Source: Amycolatopsis roodepoortensis
GTDB lineage: Bacteria; Actinomycetota; Actinomycetes; Mycobacteriales; Pseudonocardiaceae
DNA length: 64,000 nucleotides
Direction of reading: 5' to 3'
Assembly (NCBI RefSeq): GCF_014873915.1
Contig: NZ_JADBEJ010000004.1
Span: 744,001-808,000, forward strand
Shown: one piece after another, positions 7,912 through 16,113 of the stretch
Layout of the letters: every line of letters starts with the position of its first letter
Position numbering within the stretch: the stretch's first letter is position 1
The notes under the pieces: generated by a model
The model's input: only the letters and a program-made list of their open reading frames with translations
Told to the model about the DNA's origin: nothing
Databases searched by the model: none
Position numbers and translations under genes: made by a program

Positions 7912-9378
7912 TCAACCGCCGTGATCGTGGCCCGGCATCGGGAGCAGCCGTGACACGCTGTCTTCGGTGCCGGGGGCGACGATGACGAACTGGCCCATCA
8001 TCCCTTTGTCCTCGTGGCGCAGGATGTGGCAGTGGTACATGTAGGGCGCCGCCGGATCCGCGTGGCGCCCGAATTCGACGGCGAGTTTCACGGTGGCCTG
8101 CTTCGGCACGTAGACGGTGTCCTTGGGACCGGCGAGATAGGCGGGCGGCGGCGCGCCGTCGATCTCGAGCACGCGGAACGCGACTTCGTGGATGTGGAAG
8201 TTGTGTGTGTAGGTCGTGTTGTGGATCTCCCAGATCTCGCGCGCGCCCGCCGGGACGACCTCGTCGATCCGCGTCATGTCCATGTCCTTGCCGTTGATCT
8301 CCGAGCCGGTCAGCGTCATGCGCCGGACACGGGCGCCGGGCGGCGCCTCGGGCAAGGCGGCCGCGGAAAGCCGCTCTGGCAACGGTGACGCGTCGCGCCG
8401 CGGGCCCGTCGCGATGATCTTGAGCAGGTCGAAGTCGCCCTCCTCGATGTCCGTCGCCGCCTCGGTCCGCTCGCCGACGCTTCGGAGGACCACCTGCTCG
8501 CCAGGGGCGAAGGAGGTGACGAACTCCAGCCGTTCGCCGGGGCTGAGGACCGCCCGCCGGACGGCGACCGGTCCGGGCAGGAGGCCGCCGTCGGTGGCGA
8601 TCACGTGGAATTCGCGCCCATCGGCGAATTCGAGGAAGTAGATCCGGGCGTTCGACGCGTTCAGCACCCGGAACCGGCTCCGGCCGGCGGGTACCTCGAC
8701 GAACGGATCGAACGTGCCGTTGACCAGGATCGTGTCGCCGATCAAGCCGAAGGTGCCGCCGAAGTCCTCCACGAGCTGTCCGTCCGAGTCGAGCCGCTTG
8801 TCCTGGAGGATCACGGGGATGTCGTCCACGCCGTAGTCCGACGGCAGACCGGCCGCGTCCGCCTCGGGGTCCACGATCTGGATCATCCCCGCCAGGCCGC
8901 GGTAGACGTGCCGGGCGGTCTGTTCGTGCGGATGCGGGTGGTACCAGCCGGTGGCGGCAGGCTGGTCGACCGTCCACTCCGGACTCCAGGTCCCGTCCGG
9001 CCGGATCGTCTGATGTGGACCGCCGTCCATCCGCGCCGGCAGGCGCATCCCGTGCCAGTGCAGCGTGGTCGGCTCGCCGATCCGGTTGGTGACGGCCATC
9101 GCCACCCGGTCGCCGCGGCGCATCCGCAGCGTCGGGCCGAGGTGGTCGCCGTTGATCCCCCACGTGTCCGCCCGGTTGCCCGGGATCAGTTCGGTGCTTC
9201 CCGTGCGGAGGGTGAGCTCGAACCGGCGGATACCGGAGGCGTCCGAGTCCGGCGACAGCAGCGGCGGCACCCGCAGGCGGTTGGCGAACCCTCCCGGCGG
9301 ATGCGCCGTTCCCGCCGAACAGCCCGCGACACCGGCGGCCACGAGCGCGCCGAGTTTCAAGAAGGAGCGTCGGTCCAT
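7912..9378 (-). CDS. Tat-exported multicopper oxidase, predicted lipoprotein
   Basis: 488 residues from the ATG at 9378; the much longer open frame upstream runs antisense to other genes. The start is a textbook twin-arginine signal, MDRRSFLKLG, followed by AAGVAGC, a lipobox-like Cys at residue 20. All four copper-ligand blocks are present in order: HWHGMRL, WYHPHPHEQ, HNFHIHEVAF and the C-terminal HCHILRHEDKGMM, which carries the type-1 copper Cys, His and Met. The family oxidises Cu(I), phenols or bilirubin-type substrates with reduction of O2 to water. The copper export or resistance genes often found nearby are absent. It is divergent from the secreted protein at 9532, with a 153-base shared promoter region. 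Confidence 0.93.
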   Translation of the reverse strand: MDRRSFLKLGALVAAGVAGCSAGTAHPPGGFANRLRVPPLLSPDSDASGIRRFELTLRTGSTELIPGNRADTWGINGDHLGPTLRMRRGDRVAMAVTNRIGEPTTLHWHGMRLPARMDGGPHQTIRPDGTWSPEWTVDQPAATGWYHPHPHEQTARHVYRGLAGMIQIVDPEADAAGLPSDYGVDDIPVILQDKRLDSDGQLVEDFGGTFGLIGDTILVNGTFDPFVEVPAGRSRFRVLNASNARIYFLEFADGREFHVIATDGGLLPGPVAVRRAVLSPGERLEFVTSFAPGEQVVLRSVGERTEAATDIEEGDFDLLKIIATGPRRDASPLPERLSAAALPEAPPGARVRRMTLTGSEINGKDMDMTRIDEVVPAGAREIWEIHNTTYTHNFHIHEVAFRVLEIDGAPPPAYLAGPKDTVYVPKQATVKLAVEFGRHADPAAPYMYHCHILRHEDKGMMGQFVIVAPGTEDSVSRLLPMPGHDHGG

Positions 9379-9531
9379 GACGTGATGGTCGCGGCGGGAA
9401 GGTGCCCGGCGCGTCGGCCGGGAACGGTAGTCCGGGAAATCAGACCGCCGCGGTACGTCATCCCGGTGCGGTAGGCCATTACCCGTCACGGACGGACGCG
9501 CCGAGCGACGGGTTCGGCCAGGGTCGCCACC

Positions 9532-10353
9532 ATGAGAAAACTCGTCACGGCGGCGATCGCCGTCGCCGCCTTCCTGACCGGTTCGCCCGCGCTCGCCGAG
9601 CCGGGCGGACTCGACCTCACCGTGACCCCGTCGGGCTTCACCGCGCCGTCCACCACCCGTGCGGGCGTCCTCACCCTGAAGGTGCGGTCGGAAGACCCGG
9701 CGGGCGCGTGGGTGGGCCTGGTGCGGCTGCGCCCGGGAGTCGCGCTCGAAACCTATACGCGGCACCTGAAACAGGCGATGTCCGACGATCCCGCGGAGGT
9801 GATGGCGGGCGGCAGGGCCGTCACCGCCGACGCGGAGATGTTCGGCGGGGTCGCCGTGGCCGCCGTCCCGGCGGCGGCCGATATCGCCGTGTCCCCCGGT
9901 GATTACCACCTGGTGGATTTCCGCGACGTCACCGAGCCGGATTTCCTCTCGCGGATCCGGCCGCTGCGGATCGGCGCCGGGACGACGCCGAACGCGGCCA
10001 AGGCGACGGCGGCGATCATCGCGACCGACAGCGGATTCCTCGCGCCGCCTTCGCTCAAGTCCGGCGCGCCGGTGTTCGTGCTCAACGCGTCCGGCCAGTT
10101 CACCGAAGCCATGCTGCTGCCGGTGCGGCCGGGGACCAGGCTCACCGATCTCGACGCCTTCTTCGCCCGCACCGGGCCGAGCCCGTTCACCGGCCGCCCG
10201 ACGGGGGTCGTCCCGCTGTCGCCGTGGCGTTCGGCGATACTCACCACGGCGCTCCCGCCCGGCGAGTACGCGCTGGTCACCTGGGTGCGCGACCTTCGCA
10301 CCGGGGAACCGCTGGCGCTGCGCGGCGCACGTGCCCTGGTGCGCGTTGCCTGA
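9532..10353 (+). CDS. Secreted protein of unknown function
   Basis: 273 residues with a Sec signal (MRKLVTAAIAVAAFLTGSPALAEPG, cleavage after ALA). The mature protein is predicted all-beta, with two similar halves: each has a beta-rich stretch opening with a threonine/valine pattern (LDLTVTPSGFTAPSTTRAG and IIATDSGFLAPPSLKSGAP) and closes with a GEYALV/GDYHLV strand. It resembles repeated cupredoxin- or Ig-like beta domains, but I see no copper ligands and cannot name a family. It is the first gene of a unit with the histidine kinase (16 bases downstream) and response regulator, so it may be a sensed or accessory surface factor. Confidence 0.6.
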   Translation: MRKLVTAAIAVAAFLTGSPALAEPGGLDLTVTPSGFTAPSTTRAGVLTLKVRSEDPAGAWVGLVRLRPGVALETYTRHLKQAMSDDPAEVMAGGRAVTADAEMFGGVAVAAVPAAADIAVSPGDYHLVDFRDVTEPDFLSRIRPLRIGAGTTPNAAKATAAIIATDSGFLAPPSLKSGAPVFVLNASGQFTEAMLLPVRPGTRLTDLDAFFARTGPSPFTGRPTGVVPLSPWRSAILTTALPPGEYALVTWVRDLRTGEPLALRGARALVRVA

Positions 10354-10369
10354 CATCACAGAGGTCCTG

Positions 10370-11478
10370 ATGAGCGTGAGACGACCCACGGCGGCCGAGA
10401 CCGCGACCGGGACCGGCGTCGCGGCACTCGTGGCCGTCTCGGCGGTGACGCGGATCGGGCCGAGCGGACCGGAAGGAACGCTCGGCCCGCTCGGGGCCGT
10501 CCTGCTGGTGCTGCTGGCCGCGCTGCTCACCGCGCGCCGGATGTTCCCGTTCGGCGTGCTGGTGGCGGTCAACGCGGTCGTCGCGGCGTGGTTCGTCCTC
10601 GACTTCCCCGGCAGGCTCATCACCGTGGCGGCGCTGATCGCCTGCTACACCGTCGCCGCCGAACGCGGCTGGCGGCTCGGCGCGGCGGCCTGGGCGGTCA
10701 CCGCGGCGGTGTCCACCGTCGTGGTGCACGGAACCCTCGGTGTGGCGTGGTTCGACGACCGGGCGGTGAACGCGCTTTCGCTGGAACTTGCCGCGGTGGC
10801 ACTCGGTTCCGCCGTCCACTACCACCGCGCGTACGCCGCGGGCGCACGGGAACGGGCACTGCGAGACCGGTTGCGGGAGACCGAACAACGGCTGGAGATC
10901 GCCCGCGAACTGCACGACGTGGTGGGCCACACCATGGTGACGATCAGCGTGCAGGCGGGCGTCGCGACCCATGTGCTGGAACGGAACCCGGAACAGGGTG
11001 CGGCCGCGCTGCGCACCATCAAGACGATCAGCGACGAGGGGCTGGCCGAAGTCCAAGCGCTGCTCGGCATGCTTCGCGTCGACGGAACCGCGGCCGACCG
11101 CGGCGGACTATCCCGGCTGGAGACCTTGCTGGACGTGACGCGGGCGACCGGTGTCCCGGTGGAACTCGTGGTGGAGGGCGAACGCCGTCCCTTGCCGCCG
11201 CGGGTGGACCTGGCCGCGTTCCGGATCGTCCAGGAAGCACTGACCAACGCGCGACGGCACGCGCGGCCGGCGTCGATCCGGGTCCGCCTGCTCTATGGTG
11301 ACGACGTGCTGGAGGTCGGGGTTCTTAACGACGGAGCGGGCGAGAGCGCCCCCTCTCCCACTGGCGGCAACGGGATCTCCGGACTGCGCTCGCGGGCCAC
11401 CGCCTTGGGCGGGACCCTGCACGCGGCGCGGACCGGTGAGACCTTCGAAGTCACCGCCACGCTGCCGGTGGGCCGCTG

Positions 11479-11479
<1 letters not shown>
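10370..11479 (+). CDS. NarL-type sensor histidine kinase
   Basis: 369 residues from ATG 10370. The N-terminal 130 residues hold about four to five membrane segments with very short loops, so sensing is probably in or at the membrane. The HisKA_3 dimerisation box AREL-H182-DVVGHTM carries the phospho-acceptor His, and the HATPase_c domain has the N box (IVQEALTNARRHA) and a G box (GGNGISGLRSRATALGG). Phosphate passes to the response regulator, whose ATG overlaps the kinase stop by one base. The preceding secreted protein gene is likely co-transcribed. Confidence 0.92.
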
Positions 11480-12150
<671 letters not shown>

Positions 12151-12153
12151 ACC

Positions 12154-12317
12154 AGGCCGTGTCCGGCAAGTCGTGTTCGCGGTCTCCGCGCCCAGGTGAT
12201 CCCTGACGACACGGGCGGATGCGGCCGAGTACGACCCGGTACGAGGCCGATCCGCCCGCGCCGCCAGGAACCACCTGGATCACGAAGCCCATCGAACAGA
12301 CTCACCGGACACGGCCT
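12154..12317. repeat. 164-bp fold-back element (MITE-like inverted repeat)
   Basis: The element starts and ends with AGGCCGTGTCCGG in inverted orientation (12154-12166 and 12305-12317). The two halves stay complementary with few mismatches over about 75 bases each: AGTC(G)TGTTCG, CCAGGTG..CCTG and CGGGCGGAT..CGGCC recur on both sides around a short centre near 12227-12244. It fills the gap between the convergent response regulator and reductase genes, and its right end supplies part of the reductase stop codon. This is the shape of a MITE or decayed insertion-sequence pair of ends, or a giant bidirectional terminator. No target duplication is evident. Confidence 0.75.
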
Positions 12318-12891
12318 AGCCGCGCCCCTCGACGCGATAGGTCACGTGAACCGCGCCCCTGCCCGCGGCCGCGCTCACCTGGACGAGGGACGCGGGACTC
12401 ATGCCCTCGAACAAGCGGGTGCCGCCGCCGACCATCTCCGGCACCAGGTGCAGCCGCAGTTCGTCGACGTGGCCACCGGCGAGCGCCTGCTGGACGACCG
12501 AAGCCCCTCCCGCGATCACGACGTCACGCCCGGCCGCCGTCTCCTTCGCCCGCCGGAGCGCCTCCTCAACACCGGTGACGAAGGAGAACCGGGTCGGTCC
12601 CTTCACCAGATCGGGTCCTGGCCGATTGGTGACGACGTACACCGGCATCCCCCAGGTCCCGTCCTCGCCCCACAGCCCGATCCCCACGTCGAACAGTGTC
12701 CGGCCGATGACGAACGCGCCGGTGTTCTCGAACATCACCCTGGCCGCCACCTTGTCGGCGTCGTCCGGGTCCTCCATGCTCCACGCGGTGAGCCGCTGTC
12801 CCGCGGTCCCGAACGGCGCGTCCACACCGACGCCTTCGCCTGCCACGTACCCGTCCAGCGACGGGCTGATGTCGACGATCGTCTTCCCCAC
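12316..12891 (-). CDS. Dihydrofolate-reductase/RibD C-terminal family protein
   Basis: 191 residues from the GTG at 12891, chosen for its GGGAGG ribosome site; an upstream start would add a non-conserved extension. Recognisable family blocks are the N-terminal strand IVDISPSLDGYVAG, then FVIGRTLFDVGIGLWG, VYVVTNR, the NADPH-loop VVIAGGASVVQQALAGGHVDELRLHLVPEMVGGG and LFEG. These stand-alone RibD-C proteins are presumed NADPH reductases of unknown substrate and are very common in actinomycetes. The stop codon TAG is completed by the right end of the adjacent fold-back element, so that element may have landed at the 3' end of the gene. Confidence 0.85.
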   Translation of the reverse strand: MGKTIVDISPSLDGYVAGEGVGVDAPFGTAGQRLTAWSMEDPDDADKVAARVMFENTGAFVIGRTLFDVGIGLWGEDGTWGMPVYVVTNRPGPDLVKGPTRFSFVTGVEEALRRAKETAAGRDVVIAGGASVVQQALAGGHVDELRLHLVPEMVGGGTRLFEGMSPASLVQVSAAAGRGAVHVTYRVEGRG

Positions 12892-12990
12892 CGGGGCCTC
12901 CCTTGTCCGTTTCCCCGATTGTGGGCGCGGAGCCGGGCGCTCACATCCGTCCACCGTGGTACATCCGCCCGTACTCCGTGGGGATGACGG

Positions 12991-13695
12991 CTACCTCCCG
13001 AAGGATCCGACGAGCGCTTCGGGAGCTTCGCGCGTCTCGTAGAGCTTCCAGAAGGCGTCGGCGAAGACGTCCGGATGGATCACCTCCGGTTCGAAGTCCA
13101 TGGGGCTCGCGGTGAGCGCCTGATGGGGCACGCTGCCCTCGATCAGCGCGCCGACGTTGACGGCTCCGGCGTACACCCCCTTCTCCGCGAGCACGGCGTT
13201 CAGGTTGTGGAAGTAGTTCCGCAGCGCGGCCTGCGCCATGCCGATGTTGCCGAGGAAGGGCGCCGGGTACAGCCCGGATTGCCCGGCGGTGAACAGGATC
13301 GCGCCGTCGCCGCGCTCGGTCATGGCCGGCAGCACGGCGCGCACGAGTGCCACCGCGGACACCAGGAAACGGTCGAGGACGAGCCGGAGGTTCTCCGGAT
13401 CCACGTCGAGCACCGGCGCGATGCCCTCGCCCATGGTCCCGCCGCCGGGGTTGAACGCGACCGCGTCGATCCGGCCGATCTCGCTGACGGCGGACGCGAT
13501 CTGCGCCGGCTCGTAGACGTCGGCGACGAAACCGTTCGCTTCGATGCCGTCACGGCCGAGTTCGGCGACGAGCGCGTCGAGGTTCTCGGTGGTGCGCGCG
13601 ACGAGGGCGATCCGGAAGCCCTCGCGGCCGAAGCGGCGCGCGAGCGAAAGTCCCAGCACCGGTCCGGCGCCGAAGATCGCGAGTGTCTTGATCAT
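12991..13695 (-). CDS. Short-chain dehydrogenase/reductase family protein
   Basis: 234 residues with an SDR Rossmann start (MIKTLAIFGAGPVLGLSLARRFG; the glycine motif is GAGPVLG rather than GxxxGxG) and FTAGQSGLYPAPFLGNIGMAQAALR at the active site. The usual Tyr-x-x-x-Lys is not present in its normal form: the position holds GNIGMAQ. It may therefore be a poor or atypical dehydrogenase. It is transcribed divergently from a TetR regulator, with two 22-bp operator-like repeats between them, and is probably that regulator's target. A GGAGGACAG ribosome site supports the start. Confidence 0.8.
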   Translation of the reverse strand: MIKTLAIFGAGPVLGLSLARRFGREGFRIALVARTTENLDALVAELGRDGIEANGFVADVYEPAQIASAVSEIGRIDAVAFNPGGGTMGEGIAPVLDVDPENLRLVLDRFLVSAVALVRAVLPAMTERGDGAILFTAGQSGLYPAPFLGNIGMAQAALRNYFHNLNAVLAEKGVYAGAVNVGALIEGSVPHQALTASPMDFEPEVIHPDVFADAFWKLYETREAPEALVGSFGR

Positions 13696-13710
13696 CTGTC
13701 CTCCAGAGCT

Positions 13711-13732
13711 AAGTTGAGGTTGCCCTCAACTT
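13711..13732. promoter_or_regulatory. Operator-like palindrome 1 (TetR/SDR divergent promoter)
   Basis: AAGTTGAGG and CCTCAACTT form perfect 9-bp arms around TTGC. The site lies in the 82-base gap between the SDR start and the tetR start, a typical place for TetR-family autoregulation. Confidence 0.7.
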
Positions 13733-13740
13733 ATACCCAT

Positions 13741-13762
13741 AACTTGAGGCCCTCTTCAACTT
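13741..13762. promoter_or_regulatory. Operator-like palindrome 2 (TetR/SDR divergent promoter)
   Basis: A second, imperfect 22-bp site with AACTTGAGG-like and TTCAACTT half-sites, exactly 30 bases (about three helical turns) from the first. Two dimers could bind on the same face and control both directions. Confidence 0.55.
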
Positions 13763-13777
13763 GACTACGATGCCGTC

Positions 13778-14395
13778 ATGACCAAACCCCTGCGGAAGGA
13801 CGCCCAGCGCAACCGCGACCTGCTGGTCGAGGCCGCCAGGGGGCTCTACGCGCAACGCGGCCTCGACGTCGCGCTCGAAGAGATCGCCAAGACCGCGGGC
13901 GTCAGCATCGGCACGCTGTACAACCACTTCCCCCAGCGCGCGGATCTGGTGAACGCCGTGTTCGCCGACCGGACCGAGACCGTCGCGAAGCTCGCCGAGC
14001 ACGCGCTCTCCCTCGACGACGCCTGGATCGGCTTGACCTCCTTCGTCGAACGGGTCTGCGAATTGCAGGCCGCCGACCGCGGCTACAACGAACTCGCCTC
14101 GACGCGTCCGCCGCAGGCCGAAGACCTTGAACGCGGCTACGAACTCATGACCCGGATCGTCGACCGCGCCAAGGAGAGCGGCGCCCTGCGCGCGGATTTC
14201 ACCCTCGAGGACATGGCCTTCGTGACCTGGGGCATCGCGCGCACCGTGGAGGCGACCGCGGCCGTGCGGCCGGAGGCGTGGCGCCGCCATCTCGCGCTGT
14301 TGTTCGACGGGATGCGGGCGCCCGCCGCGAATCCGTTGCCGGAGCCTCCGTTGCGACCCGAGGAGCTGGCCCGGATCATGGGCGGCTGCGGCTGA
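13778..14395 (+). CDS. TetR-family transcriptional repressor
   Basis: 205 residues. The N-terminal helix-turn-helix is standard: RNRDLLVEAARGLYAQRGLDVALEEIAKTAGVSIGTLYNHFPQRADLVNAVF. The C-terminal ligand-binding domain is helical and Ala/Glu-rich, of the SbtR-like type. It is divergent from the SDR gene at 13695 and the shared 82-base gap contains two matching palindromes, so it probably represses itself and the SDR until it binds a small ligand. Confidence 0.93.
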   Translation: MTKPLRKDAQRNRDLLVEAARGLYAQRGLDVALEEIAKTAGVSIGTLYNHFPQRADLVNAVFADRTETVAKLAEHALSLDDAWIGLTSFVERVCELQAADRGYNELASTRPPQAEDLERGYELMTRIVDRAKESGALRADFTLEDMAFVTWGIARTVEATAAVRPEAWRRHLALLFDGMRAPAANPLPEPPLRPEELARIMGGCG

Positions 14396-14443
14396 GGGCA
14401 ACCCTCCGCCCCTCCGGCGCGTGTCCACTCCGGAGGGGATCCC

Positions 14444-15013
14444 ATGAAGACGAAACTTCTGCTCATCGCTCTGACACTGTTCGCGACGACGGCCTGTTCC
14501 GGGGAGCCACCGGCGGCCCCCGCGACGGTCACCGTCACCCCGTCGTCCTCGGCGCCTGCCGAGCCGGACGCCAAAACCGTCGCCTGGCTCGACGGAGTGT
14601 GCGGCGCGGTGTACGGCTACCTGAAGGCTTCCAACGACTACACGAGCAAGCAGCGATCGGGAACGGAAGTCACACGCGGTGCGCTGAAGGAAGAACTCGG
14701 GATCCGCGCGGGGTTCGCGGGCAAGGCCGTCGACGACCTGGCCGCGCTGCCGCCGTCGCCGATTCCCGGCGGCGACACGGTGCGGAAGTCCCTTGTGGAC
14801 CAGTACACCGCCGCGAGGGACGCGGCGGCCGCGGGCAAGCAGCGGTTGGAGAAGTCCGGGAACCAAGCCGCCATGGACGCGGCCATCAAGGCGATGGACG
14901 ACACGCAGAAACCCCTCACGGAGTCACCCGATCTTATGCCCGCGCTCAAAATCGAGACGCCGGAGCTGATGGCCACCGCAGCGGCGGCCAAGAAGTGCGC
15001 GCCCTCTTCCTGA
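14444..15013 (+). CDS. Small predicted lipoprotein
   Basis: 189 residues. The signal peptide ends in a lipobox, LFATTAC-S, with the lipid-modified Cys near residue 18. A Pro/Ala/Thr-rich linker (SGEPPAAPATVTVTPSSS) follows, then a helical domain of about 150 residues with Lys/Ala-rich amphipathic helices, a type common in actinomycete cell-envelope lipoproteins of unknown function. A conserved-looking Cys pair (VCGAV and KKCAPSS at the extreme C-terminus) could be a disulfide. It ends 14 bases before a nested palindrome at 15028. Confidence 0.75.
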   Translation: MKTKLLLIALTLFATTACSGEPPAAPATVTVTPSSSAPAEPDAKTVAWLDGVCGAVYGYLKASNDYTSKQRSGTEVTRGALKEELGIRAGFAGKAVDDLAALPPSPIPGGDTVRKSLVDQYTAARDAAAAGKQRLEKSGNQAAMDAAIKAMDDTQKPLTESPDLMPALKIETPELMATAAAAKKCAPSS

Positions 15014-15027
15014 CGGCCTCCGCCGAC

Positions 15028-15080
15028 GTTGCGAAAGCCACTTTCGCAACGTTGAAGGTTGCGAAAGTGGCTTTCGCAAC
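15028..15080. terminator. Nested double palindrome between convergent genes
   Basis: Arm 15028-15050 is the exact reverse complement of 15058-15080 across a 7-nt spacer. Each 23-nt arm is itself a perfect hairpin (GTTGCGAAAG, 3-nt loop, CTTTCGCAAC). It lies between the convergent lipoprotein and SDR genes, so it can fold as one long stem or two short ones on either strand and probably ends both transcripts. Confidence 0.75.
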
Positions 15081-15139
15081 ACGTCGGCAGGGGTAGATCT
15101 CGAAAGTCGCCCTGGCCCAGGGAACCGCGGACCGGCCAC

Positions 15140-16045
15140 TCAGGCGGGCGGCGCGAACCCAGGCGGCATGACCATCGGCCGCCCGGTGTTCAAACCGCCG
15201 TCGACGAGAACGGAAGTCCCGGTCAGGTAAGCGAAATCCGGTGACGCCAGGGCGAGCACGGCCGAGGCGATCTCCGCGGCTTCCCCCATCCTCGGCAGGC
15301 CATGGACGTTCAGCGGTCCCCAAGCCGCCTTGAAGCGCGCCCACAGGTCGTCCGGGATACCCGGCGGGCGCACCAGCTTCGTATCGATCGTCCCCGGATC
15401 GATAGAAAACACCCGGATCCCCTTCGCGCCGTAATCCAGCGCGGCCGCACGCACCAGGCCTTGCACGGCGCGTTTGCTCGACGTGTAGGCGGCGTGTCCC
15501 GGCCTGGTCTGGTCGGCCTGCGCCGACGCGGTGCAGACGATCACCCCGCCGCCCGCCTTCAGCAGATGCGGCACCTCGTACTTGATCGAGAGGAACACGC
15601 CGCGCGCGTTGGTCCGCTGCACGTCCTCCCATTCGTCGAGGGAGATCTCGTGCAAGGGCTTGCCGAGGTGGATCCCGGCGTTGTTGAAGGCGACGTCGAG
15701 CCTGCCGTACCGGCGCACGACACCATCCACAAAGGACTGGACCTGTTCGGGAACCCGGACGTCCGCCCGGAGATAGGCCGCTTCCCCGCCCGCGCGGCGG
15801 ATCTCCCGCTCGACCTCGCGCCCGAGTTCTTCCCGCCTGCCACAGAAACCGACCTTCGCGCCGGCCGCGGCGAAGGCGATGGCCGCCGCGCGGCCGATCC
15901 CCGACGTCGCCCCCGTGACGATCACGACCTTGCCCGCGAACCGCCGCCGGTCTTCCCCGGCCGTGGCCGTGTTCGCCGCCATCATCGTGACACCGGCCGC
16001 CATCGCGCCGCCCAGCACCGCGCGCCTGCCCACTGTTCCGCCCAC
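15140..16045 (-). CDS. Tat-signal short-chain dehydrogenase/reductase
   Basis: 301 residues from a GTG start with a GGAGGG ribosome site. The SDR core is complete: TGATSGIG nucleotide motif, NNAG, a catalytic Ser near TASAQ, YTSSK (Tyr-x-x-x-Lys) and SIDPGTIDT. Ahead of the core lies GRRAVLGGAMAAGVTMMAANTATAG, a twin-arginine-like export signal, which is unusual for an NAD(P)-dependent SDR since the cofactor is cytoplasmic. Folded enzymes can be exported by Tat with bound cofactor. The 5' untranslated region carries an inverted repeat that includes the ribosome site (see 16051-16108). Confidence 0.85.
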   Translation of the reverse strand: MGGTVGRRAVLGGAMAAGVTMMAANTATAGEDRRRFAGKVVIVTGATSGIGRAAAIAFAAAGAKVGFCGRREELGREVEREIRRAGGEAAYLRADVRVPEQVQSFVDGVVRRYGRLDVAFNNAGIHLGKPLHEISLDEWEDVQRTNARGVFLSIKYEVPHLLKAGGGVIVCTASAQADQTRPGHAAYTSSKRAVQGLVRAAALDYGAKGIRVFSIDPGTIDTKLVRPPGIPDDLWARFKAAWGPLNVHGLPRMGEAAEIASAVLALASPDFAYLTGTSVLVDGGLNTGRPMVMPPGFAPPA

Positions 16046-16050
16046 GATTT

Positions 16051-16108
16051 CCCTCCAGATGGATAACCCTGCTTCCCGAAACAGACAGTAGGGCTATCCA
16101 TCTGAGGG
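16051..16108 (-). promoter_or_regulatory. Inverted repeat covering the SDR ribosome-binding site
   Basis: CAGATGGATA (16056-16065) and TATCCATCTG (16095-16104) extend to about 19 paired bases per arm with one bulge; the loop is about 19 nt. On the minus strand the downstream arm contains the GGAGGG ribosome site of the SDR gene and pairs with CCCTC upstream. It may be a repressor operator, the terminator of the ATP-grasp operon, or a translation-blocking hairpin. Confidence 0.55.
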
Positions 16109-16113
16109 AACTC

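Noticed and set aside
9453..9475. GCGGTA direct repeats as response-regulator sites
   Set aside because: Only two short copies with 15-base spacing; too weak to list as an operator.
7912..10623. 903-codon minus frame as an extended multicopper oxidase
   Set aside because: The extension runs antisense to the secreted protein and kinase genes; the Tat signal at 9378 fixes the true start.
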